From an uncultured Oscillospiraceae bacterium (GTDB lineage Bacteria; Bacillota; Clostridia; Oscillospirales; Ruminococcaceae), in the NCBI GenBank assembly GCA_910589145.1, contig CAJUSD010000013.1, positions 18,559 through 82,558 on the forward strand: 64,000 nt of DNA, read 5' to 3'. The translations under genes and the position numbers were made by a program. The notes under the pieces were generated by a model that was not told where the DNA came from, did not search any database, and saw only the letters and a program-made list of their open reading frames with translations. Positions 34,907 through 44,864 of this stretch are shown piece after piece (the stretch's first letter is position 1; each line of letters opens with the position of its first letter).

Positions 34907-35206
34907 TCATAGTAAATAATTATTATCTTTGTCAGCCACTTGCAGAGATGCAAGGGTATATGTTGCATAACCCTCTGCAACAAGCGGCTCCAATTTACAC
35001 AGGGCTTCAGCTTCCTCATAACTTTGCGTTTTAAAGATTACCATTCCGGCGGCACCAGGATAACCTTTAAATGGACCACAAAGCTCTATTTTCCCCTCAG
35101 AATCCAATCTTCTCAGATTTTCTACATGCCTTATAATAACTGCTTTAGTGACCTTGTTATATGTTTTTCCCTTTTTTATCGTCATCACATATAACCATTT
35201 TTCCAT
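34907..35206 (-). CDS. YCII-related domain protein
   Basis: A 99-residue dimeric alpha/beta protein of the YciI type. The RHVENLRRLDSEGKIELCGPF segment holds the conserved His and Asp residues, and GMVIFKTQSYEEAEALCKLEP follows. Function unknown; sometimes linked to small-molecule dehydrochlorinase-like chemistry. It sits between the hydrolase and pncB genes. Confidence 0.82.
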   Translation of the reverse strand: MEKWLYVMTIKKGKTYNKVTKAVIIRHVENLRRLDSEGKIELCGPFKGYPGAAGMVIFKTQSYEEAEALCKLEPLVAEGYATYTLASLQVADKDNNYLL

Positions 35207-35269
35207 ACGTTTCCCTCCAGTCTATTGAAGCAGCTGATGTTCGTAAAATATTTTTGCAAATTTGCTTGC

Positions 35270-35932
35270 TCACAGTAAAACATTCTCGCATAACAGAACC
35301 CCGTTGGAAGCCATACTGTTTAAAAACACCACATTCATTAAATCCCCATTGTGCCATTGGCTGTCATAGGTTTCCACCAATGACAGCGGCACAACCACAT
35401 CAGCTTTGACATCGTTTTGATTCAGGAAGGCTTTCAGAGACACTGCAAACTGATAAATGCAGATATCTGTACAGCATCCGGTGACAACATAAGTTTTATA
35501 GGAACCGGCCAAAAGGTTCCCCATCCCTGTCATAAATGCGTTGGTGGAATTTTTCCAGACTGGCTGAAGCTCCAAGTCCTGAAGCTCTTCCACCAGCTCA
35601 TATTCCTCTGGTTCGGTACAATGTTCCGGGTACGCTTCCATCTCTGCTGAACCTTTTGTGTGCCGGTCGGAAAACGCTGTCACCTTTATTCCCTTGTTCA
35701 GTGCTACTTCCAGAAAATCCGCTGTGTGTTCAATGATCTCCGCTACCCGCCTGCTGGCCAGTGCGCCTTTTCGTGTAAACCCTTTATTCATATCAATCGA
35801 AAACACACAGATTTCTTCTGGTTTCTGTTGGCTGCAATCATAATCCGCCAGACCTTCCAGCGTGTCAATCATATCTGACAGGCTCGCAGATGCCTTCTGC
35901 ATGAAGTACATCCGGTTCATTATCTTTTTCAT
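35270..35932 (-). CDS. Isochorismatase-family cysteine hydrolase, probable nicotinamidase
   Basis: A 220-residue member of the isochorismatase superfamily. A nicotinamidase-like triad is visible: Asp in CVFSIDMNKGF, Lys around KNSTNAF and Cys in VTGCCTDICI. Position directly upstream of pncB makes nicotinamidase (PncA-like, giving nicotinate) the most likely job, but other amides are possible. Start behind GGAGGAG with correct spacing. Confidence 0.82.
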   Translation of the reverse strand: MKKIMNRMYFMQKASASLSDMIDTLEGLADYDCSQQKPEEICVFSIDMNKGFTRKGALASRRVAEIIEHTADFLEVALNKGIKVTAFSDRHTKGSAEMEAYPEHCTEPEEYELVEELQDLELQPVWKNSTNAFMTGMGNLLAGSYKTYVVTGCCTDICIYQFAVSLKAFLNQNDVKADVVVPLSLVETYDSQWHNGDLMNVVFLNSMASNGVLLCENVLL

Positions 35933-35988
35933 AATGCAGGCTCCTCCTTACAGCTCTTACGGCCATGAGGCCAAAACCGTTTTTTTCT

Positions 35989-36016
35989 ATTATAACCTTA
36001 AAATAGAAGTTTTCAA
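35989..36016 (-). promoter_or_regulatory. Sigma-A promoter (TTGAAA-N16-TATAAT) for the salvage operon
   Basis: A 16-bp spacer on the minus strand; the start is about 60 bases before the hydrolase ATG. Confidence 0.6.
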
Positions 36017-36086
36017 GATGTTATGAAAAAAAAGTGTCTTGACAGCTTTTTTTGTCATCTCTTTGAACTTATTGCAAATATTTTAA

Positions 36087-36098
36087 AAACATTTGTTC
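36087..36098. promoter_or_regulatory. LexA (SOS) box-like site upstream of uvrB
   Basis: AAACATTTGTTC differs at two positions from the Gram-positive LexA consensus GAAC-N4-GTTC palindrome and lies just before the uvrB -35. Position fits; similarity is partial. Confidence 0.5.
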
Positions 36099-36108
36099 CA
36101 AAACACTA

Positions 36109-36137
36109 TTTACGATATAAAATTAACGTGGTATAAT
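36109..36137 (+). promoter_or_regulatory. Sigma-A promoter (TTTACG-N17-TATAAT) for uvrBA
   Basis: Consensus -10 with ideal spacing; the leader is about 145 bases and has an AT-rich inverted repeat (AATGGTTAAT / AATTATCCG region). It accounts for the 35933-36287 gap with the divergent promoter. Confidence 0.75.
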
Positions 36138-36287
36138 AGCCGCATAATGGTTAATGCAATCAAATTGCACGGTTAATTATCCGTTTTGCTCCGCCGTATA
36201 ACATGGGTTTGACGGAAAAGGACTGTGCGCATATCTGTTTTTTCGTCTAGCTCAACTTTTGAGGCAAGGAACCGAAAGGAGAATACC

Positions 36288-38267
36288 ATGCCAGATCATT
36301 TTATCCTCCATTCAGAATACACCCCCACCGGCGATCAGCCGGAAGCCATCGCCCAACTGACCAAAGGCGTAAACTCCGGCCTGCGCGAACAGGCCCTAAT
36401 GGGGGTTACTGGTTCTGGTAAAACTTTTACCATGGCCAATGTCATTGCCAGAACCAACCGCCCTACCCTGGTTCTAGCCCACAACAAAACCCTTGCAGCC
36501 CAACTTTGCAGCGAATTCAAGGAATTCTTCCCAGAAAACGCAGTGGAATACTTTGTCTCCTACTATGATTACTACCAGCCGGAAGCCTATATCGCCCACA
36601 CTGACACCTATATTGAAAAGGACAGCGCGATCAATGAGGAAATCGAAAAACTTCGCCACTCTGCCACATCCGCCCTGTCAGAGCGGCGGGATGTAATCAT
36701 TGTAGCCAGTGTTTCCTGCATCTACACTCTGGGCGATCCTATTGACTACCGAAATATGGTTATCTCTCTGCGCACCGGGATGGAAAAGGAGCGGGACGAG
36801 CTGATGCGAAAACTGGTTTCCATCCAGTATGAGCGAAATGACATCAACTTTATCCGCAACAAGTTTCGCGTCCGGGGGGATGTGGTGGAAATCTTCCCCG
36901 CCTATTACAGTGATACCGCCATACGGGTGGAATTTTTCGGGGATGAAATCGACCGTATCAGTGAAATCAACCCACTCACCGGAGAGATCAAGGCCGTTGT
37001 CACTCATGCCGCCATCTACCCCGCCTCACATTACATTGTTCCGCGGGAAAAAATGTATGGGGCCATTGAAGATATCCGCCGGGAGATGGAAAAGCGGGTG
37101 GAGTTTTTCAGGGAAAACGGCAAGCTCATTGAAGCCCAGCGCATCCAGGAGCGCACCAACTACGACTTGGAAATGCTGACCGAAATAGGCTTCTGCAAGG
37201 GCATTGAAAACTATTCCAGGGTGCTTTCAGGCCGTGAGCCGGGAAGCTGTCCCTATACGCTGTTGGACTACTTCCCGGATGACTTTTTGCTGTTTGTGGA
37301 CGAGTCCCATGTCACGTTGTCTCAAGTTAGGGGAATGTTCGCCGGAGACCGCGCCCGCAAGCAAAATCTGATTGATTATGGGTTCCGCCTCCCCTCTGCC
37401 CTGGACAACCGTCCCTTGAATTTCGATGAATTTTATGGCAAACTGAACCAGATGATCTTTGTCAGTGCCACCCCTGGCCCTTTTGAACGGGAGCACTGCT
37501 CCCAGATTGTAGAACAGGTCATCCGGCCTACCGGCCTTGTAGACCCGGAAATTGTGGTCAAACCTATTGCGGGACAGATTGATGACCTTCTCTCTGAGAT
37601 TAACCTCCGGGCGGAACGGGGGGAAAGGGTACTTGTCACCACCCTAACCAAAAAAATGGCTGAGGACCTAACTGCCTATCTGGAAAACATGGGCGCACGG
37701 GTTCGGTACATGCACCATGATATAGACACCATTGAACGGATGGAGATTATCCGAGACCTGCGGCTTGGGGAATTCGATGTTCTCATCGGCATCAATCTGC
37801 TGCGCGAGGGGCTTGATATCCCTGAGGTGTCTCTGGTAGCTATTTTGGATGCAGACAAAGAGGGCTTTCTCCGCTCGGAAACATCTTTGATACAAACCAT
37901 CGGACGCGCTGCCCGAAACGCCGGCGGCATGGTTATTATGTATGCTGACCAGGTGACAGATTCCATGGAGCGGGCCATTTCCGAAACCTACCGCCGCCGG
38001 GAAATTCAACAGGCGTACAACCGGGAACATGGGATTGTCCCCAAAACCATCATCAAAAATGTGCGGGATGTGCTGGAAATCTCGGTTAAGTCCGACGATG
38101 GAAAGGGCAAATCCAAAAAGGGCAAGCCCGCTAAAAAGATGACTGCCAAAGAAAAAGAAGCCCAGATCGCCCAATGGACGCTGGAAATGAAGAATGCAGC
38201 CAAGCTGCTGGAATTTGAGCACGCGGCCTACCTGCGGGATAAAATTAAAAAATTAAAGGAAAGCTGA
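36288..38267 (+). CDS. uvrB: Excinuclease ABC subunit B
   Basis: A 659-residue UvrB: Walker [14 protein letters not shown], the beta-hairpin region [10 protein letters not shown], the Walker B DESH ([15 protein letters not shown]), helicase motifs [17 protein letters not shown] and QTIGRAARN, and a C-terminal UVR domain. It verifies DNA damage and recruits UvrC. I chose the ATG at 36288 (AAAGGAG) over upstream codons. Followed 19 bases later by uvrA. Confidence 0.98.
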   Translation: MPDHFILHSEYTPTGDQPEAIAQLTKGVNSGLREQALMGVTGSGKTFTMANVIARTNRPTLVLAHNKTLAAQLCSEFKEFFPENAVEYFVSYYDYYQPEAYIAHTDTYIEKDSAINEEIEKLRHSATSALSERRDVIIVASVSCIYTLGDPIDYRNMVISLRTGMEKERDELMRKLVSIQYERNDINFIRNKFRVRGDVVEIFPAYYSDTAIRVEFFGDEIDRISEINPLTGEIKAVVTHAAIYPASHYIVPREKMYGAIEDIRREMEKRVEFFRENGKLIEAQRIQERTNYDLEMLTEIGFCKGIENYSRVLSGREPGSCPYTLLDYFPDDFLLFVDESHVTLSQVRGMFAGDRARKQNLIDYGFRLPSALDNRPLNFDEFYGKLNQMIFVSATPGPFEREHCSQIVEQVIRPTGLVDPEIVVKPIAGQIDDLLSEINLRAERGERVLVTTLTKKMAEDLTAYLENMGARVRYMHHDIDTIERMEIIRDLRLGEFDVLIGINLLREGLDIPEVSLVAILDADKEGFLRSETSLIQTIGRAARNAGGMVIMYADQVTDSMERAISETYRRREIQQAYNREHGIVPKTIIKNVRDVLEISVKSDDGKGKSKKGKPAKKMTAKEKEAQIAQWTLEMKNAAKLLEFEHAAYLRDKIKKLKES

Positions 38268-38286
38268 AAGCGAGGTCGTCAAACCC

Positions 38287-41106
38287 ATGGCAAAGGATAA
38301 GATCATTATACGTGGAGCAAGGGAGCACAACCTGAAAAATATTTCTTTGGAGCTGCCGCGGGACAAGTTTATTGTGTTTACAGGGCTGTCTGGGTCAGGG
38401 AAATCCTCCTTGGCCTTTGATACCCTTTACGCTGACGGCCAGCGGCGTTATATGGAAAGCCTTTCTTCCTATGCCCGCCAGTTCCTGGGACAGATGGAAA
38501 AACCGGATGTAGATGATATTGAGGGCCTCTCCCCCGCTATCTCCATCGACCAGAAAACAACCTCCCAAAATCCCCGCTCCACAGTGGGGACTGTCACCGA
38601 AATCTACGATTATCTGCGTCTATTGTACGCCCGGATAGGGATTCCCCATTGTCCTATCTGCGGCCGGGAAATTACCCAGCAGACAGTTGACCAAATGGTT
38701 GACCGGGTTATGGCTCTGCCGGAAAAGACCCGCATCCAGATTTTATCCCCTGTGGTACGGGGGCGCAAAGGAGAACATGTCAAGGAGTTGGACGGTGCGC
38801 GGCGCTCCGGCTATGTGCGTGTGCGGATTGACGGGAACCTCTACGATTTGAGCGAAGATATCAAGCTGGAGAAAAATAAAAAGCATACCATCGAAGTTGT
38901 GGTGGATCGTCTGGTTATTCGCCCGGATATCCGCTCTCGTTTGGCGGATTCCCTGGAAACTTCCCTGGCCCTTGCAGGCGGTTTAACCACTGTCGCCACC
39001 GACGAGGAAGAATTAATGTTCTCCCAAAATTATTCCTGCCCGGAACATGATATCAGCATTGAGGAACTTACTCCCCGAATGTTTTCTTTTAACAACCCTT
39101 TTGGAGCCTGTGAAAAATGTACTGGCCTGGGAACTTTTATGAAGGTTGATCCTGATCTGGTAGTCCCTAATAAAAACCTTTCCATCAAGGAAGGTGCAAT
39201 TAAGGCCAGCGGCTGGTATTACTCCGAAGGCGGCATTGCCCAGATGTATTTTGACGGTTTGGCGGAACATTACGGCTTTTCCCTGGACGTTCCCTTTAAA
39301 CAGCTCCCAAAAAAGGCGGCTAACCTTCTGCTCTTTGGCACAGGGGATGAAAAAATCCTGCTGAAACGGGAGAGCGGTTCTATGCGCGGTTCTTATGAGG
39401 CAGCCTTTGAAGGGGTTGTCAACAATTTGGAACGGCGCTTCCGGGAAACCAGCAGCGACTGGATGCGGGAGGAAATCACAAGCTGGATGAGCGAAGTCTC
39501 CTGCCCCCAATGCCGCGGTCAAAGGCTGAAACGCGAGGTTTTAGCGGTGACTGTAGGCGGGCTGAACATCAGTGAATTCAGCAGCTTGTCGGTTACAGCG
39601 GCTCTGGAATTCCTGGAAAAGCTGGAGCTGTCCCACCGGGATCAAATGATTGCCAACCAGATTTTAAAGGAAATCCGCAGCCGTCTGGGGTTTCTGAAAA
39701 GCGTGGGGTTGGAATATCTTTCGCTTTCCCGTGCTTCCGCCACCCTTTCCGGCGGTGAAAGCCAGCGGATACGCCTTGCAACACAGATTGGTTCCTCTCT
39801 GGTGGGGGTGCTGTACATTTTGGATGAGCCCAGCATTGGCCTGCACCAGCGGGACAACGACAAGCTCATTGACACTTTGAAACACCTGCGGGACTTGGGG
39901 AATACCCTGATTGTAGTGGAACACGACGAGGACACCATGCGGGCTTCTGACTTTATCGTTGATATTGGGCCGGGCGCTGGGATTACTGGGGGCGAAGTGG
40001 TCTGCTCTGGGACAGTAGAAGACATTATGGATTGTCCTGATTCCATTACCGGGCAATATCTCAGCGGGGTTAAAAAAATACAGGTTCCAAGGGTACGCAG
40101 ACCGGGCAATGGATTTTTTCTCACCGTCCAGGGAGCAGAGGAAAACAACCTGAAAAAAATCAACGTTAAAATCCCACTGGGGGCTTTTACTGCTGTGACG
40201 GGTGTTTCCGGCTCCGGGAAGTCTTCTCTGGTCAATCAGGTAATCTACAAGCATTTGGCGGCAGAGCTCAACGGTGCAAAGCATAAACCTGGGAAGTTCC
40301 TTTCTATGGAGGGGCTGGAAGCCTTAGACAAAGTAATCAACATTGACCAGTCCCCTATTGGCCGAACCCCACGCTCTAACCCCGCCACCTATACGGGACT
40401 GTTTACCGACATTCGGGAGGTTTTCGCTCAGACCAACGATGCAAAAATCCGGGGCTATGCCAGCGGGCGTTTTTCCTTTAACGTCAAAGGCGGACGCTGT
40501 GAAGCCTGTGAGGGAGACGGTATCCTGAAAATCGAAATGCACTTTCTGCCTGACATTTTTGTCCCCTGCGAAGTCTGTAAGGGCAAACGGTATAATCGTG
40601 AAACCTTGGAGGTAAAATATAAAGGCAAAACCATCAGCGATGTTCTGGAAATGACTGTTGACGAAGCGCTTCTGTTTTTTGAAAATGTCCCCAAGCTGGC
40701 GCGGAGGCTAACCACTCTGCGGGATGTGGGCTTGGGTTATGTTAAGCTTGGACAGAGCGCAACCACCCTTTCCGGCGGCGAGGCCCAAAGGGTCAAGCTG
40801 GCAACTGAGCTTTCCAAGCGTTCCACAGGGAAAACCATCTATATTCTGGATGAACCTACCACTGGGCTGCATACTGCTGACGTTCATATGTTGATTGATG
40901 TATTGCAGCTTTTAGTAGATGCAGGGAATACAGTTGTGCTGATTGAGCATAATTTGGATGTAATCAAGTCGGCAGATTACATTATTGACTTGGGGCCAGA
41001 GGGCGGCGACCGGGGCGGCACTCTAGTAGCCTGCGGCACACCGGAGGAAATTTGTCAGGTAGAGAAATCCTATACTGGAAAATATTTGAAGCCCTACTTG
41101 AAATAA
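38287..41106 (+). CDS. uvrA: Excinuclease ABC subunit A
   Basis: A 939-residue UvrA with two ABC ATPase halves: [20 protein letters not shown] near residue 35 and [19 protein letters not shown] near 640, the two signature motifs [12 protein letters not shown] and [12 protein letters not shown], and zinc-finger Cys pairs ([31 protein letters not shown]). It scans DNA for damage and loads UvrB. Full length. Confidence 0.98.
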   Translation: MAKDKIIIRGAREHNLKNISLELPRDKFIVFTGLSGSGKSSLAFDTLYADGQRRYMESLSSYARQFLGQMEKPDVDDIEGLSPAISIDQKTTSQNPRSTVGTVTEIYDYLRLLYARIGIPHCPICGREITQQTVDQMVDRVMALPEKTRIQILSPVVRGRKGEHVKELDGARRSGYVRVRIDGNLYDLSEDIKLEKNKKHTIEVVVDRLVIRPDIRSRLADSLETSLALAGGLTTVATDEEELMFSQNYSCPEHDISIEELTPRMFSFNNPFGACEKCTGLGTFMKVDPDLVVPNKNLSIKEGAIKASGWYYSEGGIAQMYFDGLAEHYGFSLDVPFKQLPKKAANLLLFGTGDEKILLKRESGSMRGSYEAAFEGVVNNLERRFRETSSDWMREEITSWMSEVSCPQCRGQRLKREVLAVTVGGLNISEFSSLSVTAALEFLEKLELSHRDQMIANQILKEIRSRLGFLKSVGLEYLSLSRASATLSGGESQRIRLATQIGSSLVGVLYILDEPSIGLHQRDNDKLIDTLKHLRDLGNTLIVVEHDEDTMRASDFIVDIGPGAGITGGEVVCSGTVEDIMDCPDSITGQYLSGVKKIQVPRVRRPGNGFFLTVQGAEENNLKKINVKIPLGAFTAVTGVSGSGKSSLVNQVIYKHLAAELNGAKHKPGKFLSMEGLEALDKVINIDQSPIGRTPRSNPATYTGLFTDIREVFAQTNDAKIRGYASGRFSFNVKGGRCEACEGDGILKIEMHFLPDIFVPCEVCKGKRYNRETLEVKYKGKTISDVLEMTVDEALLFFENVPKLARRLTTLRDVGLGYVKLGQSATTLSGGEAQRVKLATELSKRSTGKTIYILDEPTTGLHTADVHMLIDVLQLLVDAGNTVVLIEHNLDVIKSADYIIDLGPEGGDRGGTLVACGTPEEICQVEKSYTGKYLKPYLK

Positions 41107-41151
41107 TTAATAAAAAATTTGGAAAAGTTTTTAAAATTTCCTTTCCAATAC

Positions 41152-41180
41152 TTTACAAATATACTTGTTCCATATATAAT
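41152..41180 (+). promoter_or_regulatory. Sigma-A promoter (TTTACA-N17-TATAAT) for rubredoxin
   Basis: Consensus -10, ideal spacing, between uvrA and the rubredoxin gene. Confidence 0.72.
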
Positions 41181-41237
41181 TGGAGAAAAGAAATCCAAAG
41201 GAAAAAACCGGTGGATGAAATAAAAGGAGGAACCAAT

Positions 41238-41396
41238 ATGGAAAAATATGTCTGCACTGTATGCGGTTATATTTATGATGAGGGGGAAGGCGATCCTGAC
41301 AACGGCATTGCTGCCGGTACTAAATGGGAAAACGTTCCTGAAGATTTTGTCTGTCCTCTCTGCGGGGTTGGCAAAGATCAATTTGAAAAAGAATAA
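41238..41396 (+). CDS. Rubredoxin
   Basis: A 52-residue rubredoxin binding one iron by two pairs of Cys (VCTVCGYIY and CPLCGVG). It transfers electrons in the cytoplasm, likely to the flavodiiron protein 180 bases downstream. The start ATG follows AGGAGG; the open frame upstream is not coding. Confidence 0.96.
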   Translation: MEKYVCTVCGYIYDEGEGDPDNGIAAGTKWENVPEDFVCPLCGVGKDQFEKE

Positions 41397-41524
41397 TCGC
41401 AGCAAAGCAAAGGGGAAAGGCGGAAAGCTCCTTTCCTCTTTCTATGTTATATTTAGGAAACGGCATAAACTATTTTCCAAGCTGGCTTTAAAACCCATAA
41501 ATGAAAACTTTTAAAGTTAATTTT

Positions 41525-41553
41525 TGGACAATTTCAATGTCGTTTGCTATAAC
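41525..41553 (+). promoter_or_regulatory. Sigma-A-like promoter (TGGACA-N17-TATAAC) for the flavodiiron gene
   Basis: Separate promoter between rubredoxin and fprA; -10 fits, -35 moderate. Confidence 0.55.
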
Positions 41554-41578
41554 TGAAAAATGAAAGGATGATATAAGT

Positions 41579-42781
41579 ATGGCTTCCTGTAAAATTACAG
41601 ATGGAATTTATTCTGTTGGCATTAAAAATCCTTCCCTGCGGGTGTTCGATATAGTCATGACTACTGATTATGGCACCACCTACAATTCTTACATCGTCAA
41701 GGGCAATGATAAAACTGCCTTGATTGACTCCTGCCATCCTCGCTTCTTCGACCAATACCTAGCAAATATCCAGGAGATTACACCTGTTGAAAAGATTGAT
41801 TATGTTATCTGCAATCATACTGAGCCGGACCATTCTGGGGTAATGGCACGGATTTTAGAAGCAAATCCCAATGCTGTTGTTTTAGCAACAACAGCGGGTT
41901 CCAATTACCTGAAAAACATTACCAACCGCACTGATTTAAAGGTACAGATTGTGAAAGACGGCCAAACTGTGGATTTAGGCGGGAAAACCCTCAAATTCCT
42001 GGTTGCCCCCAACCTGCACTGGCCGGATTCCATGTTTACCTGGATAGAGGAAGATAAAACCTTGTTCTCCTGCGACTTTTTGGGAAGCCATTACTGTGAA
42101 GTATACGACTTTGATACCAGCGTCACTTATGGCGAAAAATACGAATCTGCTTTTAAGGGCTATTATGATGCAATTTTTGGGCCATTTCCGGGTTTTGTTC
42201 AGAAGGGGCTGGAAAAAATCAAGGATTTTGACATCCATTTTGCCTGTCCCAGCCATGGCCCTATTTTGACCCCTGGCTGCCGGCTGGAATATGCGGTTGA
42301 ACAGTATCATAAGTGGAGTGCTCCTATTCAGCGGGAAAATAAATTAATTCCAGTATTCTACTGTACTGCCTATGGCAATACAGAGAAGATCGCTGACGCT
42401 ATCCGGGAAGGCATCCTCTCCATTCTGCCCAATGCGGATTGTGAGTGCTTCAATTTGATTGAAAACGATATGGGGCAGATGCACGGCTTGATTAATTCCG
42501 CCGATGCCATAGCTATTGGAAGCCCCACCATCAACCGGGAAGCTGTGCCGCCTGTGTGGATTCTGTTGGCGGGTGTTGACGCTATCAATTCCGGTAAAAA
42601 GCCTGCTTTGGTATTTGGCTCCTATGGATGGACCGGCGAGGCTGTACCGAATCTGATCCAGCGGCTAACTACATTGAAAATGAAGATTTTCGGCGAAGGT
42701 ATGAAGGTTGCCTTTGTGCCTTCTGAAGAAGATTTGAAAAAAGCCTTTGAACTTGGACAGGAGTTTGCAAAATCTCTGTAA
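41579..42781 (+). CDS. FprA-family A-type flavodiiron protein (oxygen/NO reductase)
   Basis: A 400-residue A-type flavodiiron protein. The beta-lactamase-like domain carries the diiron ligands NHTEPDHSG (about residues 78-86) and later HWPDSMFTW, FSCDFLGSHYCE and CPSHGPI; the C-terminal flavodoxin domain binds FMN at TAYGNTEKIAD and GSPTINREAVPP. It reduces oxygen to water or NO to nitrous oxide, taking electrons from rubredoxin, whose gene is just upstream. A detoxification pair in anaerobes. Confidence 0.95.
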   Translation: MASCKITDGIYSVGIKNPSLRVFDIVMTTDYGTTYNSYIVKGNDKTALIDSCHPRFFDQYLANIQEITPVEKIDYVICNHTEPDHSGVMARILEANPNAVVLATTAGSNYLKNITNRTDLKVQIVKDGQTVDLGGKTLKFLVAPNLHWPDSMFTWIEEDKTLFSCDFLGSHYCEVYDFDTSVTYGEKYESAFKGYYDAIFGPFPGFVQKGLEKIKDFDIHFACPSHGPILTPGCRLEYAVEQYHKWSAPIQRENKLIPVFYCTAYGNTEKIADAIREGILSILPNADCECFNLIENDMGQMHGLINSADAIAIGSPTINREAVPPVWILLAGVDAINSGKKPALVFGSYGWTGEAVPNLIQRLTTLKMKIFGEGMKVAFVPSEEDLKKAFELGQEFAKSL

Positions 42782-42794
42782 GGCCTCATTGCAG

Positions 42795-43090
42795 GCATAA
42801 GGCAAAAATGAGAGCCACCACTTCCCAGCAAATTAAAAAAGGTTTGAAGGTCCAGGGTTGTGCAGCAAAGCTGCACTCCTCAAAAGTTCCCTGGCCGCGC
42901 CCTCAGGCGCGAAATACCCCTGCACAAACAAAAAGAGGAGTAAAGCTGACCTAAAAAGGTAAAAGAAAAAAGTACCAATAAAAAGCCCGTTTGCACAAGC
43001 AAAACTCCTTTGTGGGAGAACTGGGTTCCGTTTCCATAAAACATTGTGAGGGAAATCAAGAAGGCTTTTTGGGCTAGCGAATTCTAATTC
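42795..43090. repeat. Hairpin-swap repeat, copy 5 (convergent gap)
   Basis: In forward order: CATAAGGCAAAAATG, AATTAAAAAAGGTTTGAAGG, the hairpin TCCAGGG...GCAGCAAAGCTGC...CCCTGG, GCGCCCTCAGGCGC, AAATACCCCTGCACAAAC, and the terminal unit AAACATTGT... GGGCTAGCGAATTCTAATTC. The strong similarity to copy 3 read backward (GGGGTATTTCGCGC...) is plain. It occupies most of the gap between two convergent genes. Confidence 0.65.
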
Positions 43091-43202
43091 GCAGACGTAA
43101 CCGCCCAGTTAAAGCCAAGGTAAAAGCCAGGTTTCCGTCTCTGGGGACATAATAATCTGTTGTCCTCACCAGCATATCACAATTTAAAAGAAAATCATGT
43201 AT

Positions 43203-43237
43203 AAAAAACGCTGGACAAATAAAGTCCAGCGTTTTTT
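43203..43237 (-). terminator. Bidirectional terminator
   Basis: 9-bp stem ACGCTGGAC / GTCCAGCGT flanked by A6 and T6. It serves the gene at 43245 (minus) and possibly the right end of the flavodiiron transcript. The 42782-43244 gap holds otherwise only the repeat. Confidence 0.85.
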
Positions 43238-43244
43238 ATACAAA

Positions 43245-43676
43245 TTATTCAGGCTTAACGCCATTTAAAGCTTTCTGTAAATCTGGAGAATCTTTCCAGG
43301 ATAAAATATGCTCCTCTCTCCCGCTGGCAAGGAAAACAAATTCCGTTTTTTCTTTCAACGAAAGACGAACTTCAAAAAAATATTGTTGGTTTTTCTTATA
43401 AGCTGCCTGATATCCAGGCAGACCGTTTATAGAAACTGGTTGAATATCAGATAACAGTCTAATCTCGGAAGGTTCCTGAAAGAGATCAGATAGTTCCTTT
43501 TCCGTACCAAGACATCCTTCCTCAACATTCCATTCCACATAACAGGATTTATCAGGAGTCCAAGCACCCAAACCATATTCATAGACGAAATCTGGTTCTG
43601 TTTCCAGTTGAAACCCATTTGGGATTGTAAAGGAAATCCCGTGTGTATAAAACCTTCCGTTTTGAAAACGTATCAT
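43245..43676 (-). CDS. Hypothetical protein, 143 residues
   Basis: No signal peptide or membrane segment. Short beta-rich sequence (FYTHGISFTIPNGFQLET, SVNGLPGYQAAYKKNQQYFFEVRL) with a charged C-terminal helix; no family recognised. Start behind AAAGGAG. Its promoter region is shared with the divergent XRE gene and contains palindromic sites, so it may be controlled by that regulator. Confidence 0.65.
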   Translation of the reverse strand: MIRFQNGRFYTHGISFTIPNGFQLETEPDFVYEYGLGAWTPDKSCYVEWNVEEGCLGTEKELSDLFQEPSEIRLLSDIQPVSINGLPGYQAAYKKNQQYFFEVRLSLKEKTEFVFLASGREEHILSWKDSPDLQKALNGVKPE

Positions 43677-43726
43677 TTGTTTGATCTCCTTTATTTTTGT
43701 ATTAAAGAACGATATATTATGTATGC

Positions 43727-43820
43727 TGTAAGCTTACATAATATATTTTATCAGGTGCTATTTATCAAGTCAAGGAAAATGTAAGCTATAAGAGGACAAA
43801 ATATATTCTTACAGCTTATA
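43727..43820. promoter_or_regulatory. Palindromic and repeated operator-like sites between divergent genes
   Basis: TGTAAGCTTACA (43727-43738), TGTAAGCTATA (43780-43790) and its inverse CTTACAGCTTATA (43808-43820). They lie on the 5' side of the XRE gene and of the hypothetical gene at 43245. The first is nested in a wider inverted repeat (ATATTATGTA ... TACATAATAT). Likely binding sites of the neighbouring XRE protein. Confidence 0.6.
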
Positions 43821-43834
43821 TTCGGAGGCTTGAA

Positions 43835-44170
43835 ATGGATAAAAAACGATTTGGAAGAAAACTTAACACAGCGCGGAAGGATTGTGGGATGACCAGTGAA
43901 CATTTAGCTGAAATCTGTGGATTAAGTCCGGTATATCTTCGACAGATAGAAGCAGGAGGAAGAATGCCAAGTTTGCCTGTCTTTATATCGCTATGTCAAA
44001 AATTAAAAGTATCTCCATCTTATTTATTGTCGGAAGAACTTGAGGATCGTTCTATACGTGAAATGGATTTATTGTATGACCTGTGGGGGCGTGCAACACC
44101 TAAACAGCTTAAAATTATTACTTCGATGGTAAGGTGTGTATTGGAAACTTTCGATAGTTGGGAGGAATAA
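43835..44170 (+). CDS. XRE-family transcriptional regulator
   Basis: A 111-residue protein: HTH at about residues 10-62 (KDCGMTSEHLAEICGLSPVYLRQIEAG), then a helical dimerisation or effector part. Ribosome site TCGGAGG. The three copies of the TGTAAGCT-type site before it suggest autoregulation. Divergent from the gene at 43245. Confidence 0.85.
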   Translation: MDKKRFGRKLNTARKDCGMTSEHLAEICGLSPVYLRQIEAGGRMPSLPVFISLCQKLKVSPSYLLSEELEDRSIREMDLLYDLWGRATPKQLKIITSMVRCVLETFDSWEE

Positions 44171-44192
44171 AAAAGATAGGGTAACAAATTAT

Positions 44193-44528
44193 TTAATGGG
44201 CTCTTTTGCTATAAAAATGCAATTTTGGATTCATAACTTGCAACATATATAAGACAGCTTCTTTTTGTTTAACTGTTAATGGCATCCAAAAATTTAGCAG
44301 TTCTTTTACTTCTGGGGTAAGCTCTATCATTTCATTTTCAGCAAAAAATTGAGAAAGTGTGATGCCAAAACTTTTACAAATGGCTTCCAGGGTTGTAATA
44401 GATGGCACTGTATTACGTCTGTAAATATTAGCTATTGTAGACTCTGATAATCCACTGTTTTTTGCAAGCCTGTATTCTGACCAGCCAATATCACTCAATA
44501 ATTGGCGTAGTTTACCATTTGTATCCAT
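44193..44528 (-). CDS. XRE-family transcriptional regulator
   Basis: A 111-residue protein with an HTH in residues 1-60 (GWSEYRLAKNSGLSESTIANIYRRN) and a short acidic C-terminal part (MIELTPEVKELLNFWMPLTV). Starts behind GGGTGGTG. It converges with the other XRE gene; the two are not closely similar. An inverted repeat about 55 bases upstream may be its operator. Confidence 0.85.
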   Translation of the reverse strand: MDTNGKLRQLLSDIGWSEYRLAKNSGLSESTIANIYRRNTVPSITTLEAICKSFGITLSQFFAENEMIELTPEVKELLNFWMPLTVKQKEAVLYMLQVMNPKLHFYSKRAH

Positions 44529-44583
44529 TGTATCACCACCCTTTTGTATTTATTTTACCGTTTCTTTTAATGCTTTTGTAGCG

Positions 44584-44600
44584 TTTACTTGTAAGGTAAA
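44584..44600. promoter_or_regulatory. Inverted repeat upstream of the second XRE gene
   Basis: TTTAC-TTGTAAG-GTAAA, a 17-base palindrome-like site typical of an autoregulatory operator. The rest of the 44529-44864 gap holds only this site and a minus-strand terminator. Confidence 0.45.
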
Positions 44601-44690
44601 TACCGTTATATTTAATAATGGATAGTTTAACTTTTGAATATTTTCTGCTTTACTCTAAGATTACCCTACAGTGAGCACTTTCATATAAAT

Positions 44691-44720
44691 AAAAAACGCC
44701 AAGAAAATCTCCTTGGCGCT
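44691..44720 (-). terminator. Orphan terminator-like hairpin reading minus
   Basis: Stem CGCCAAG / CTTGGCG with six T on the minus strand. No minus-strand gene lies directly to its right, so it may end a short antisense or small RNA. Confidence 0.6.
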
Positions 44721-44864
44721 TCAATATATGAAATCTTTTAAAGATAAGGCTCCCCTACTCCTAACAGAACCGTCCAGCATGGCCTCCACACAATTTGTTA
44801 TGGAAAGCCTCTTTGAATTGTGGTATACTGATAATAGGAAAAGATAACTGGCATGGGGGAAGAT

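Noticed and set aside
35270-35932. NAD riboswitch before the salvage operon
   Set aside because: The leader of about 60 bases is too short and shows no NAD-II or NadA-type motif.
39642-40284. Long antisense frames opposite uvrA
   Set aside because: They mirror the high coding density of uvrA and have no ribosome sites or recognisable domains.
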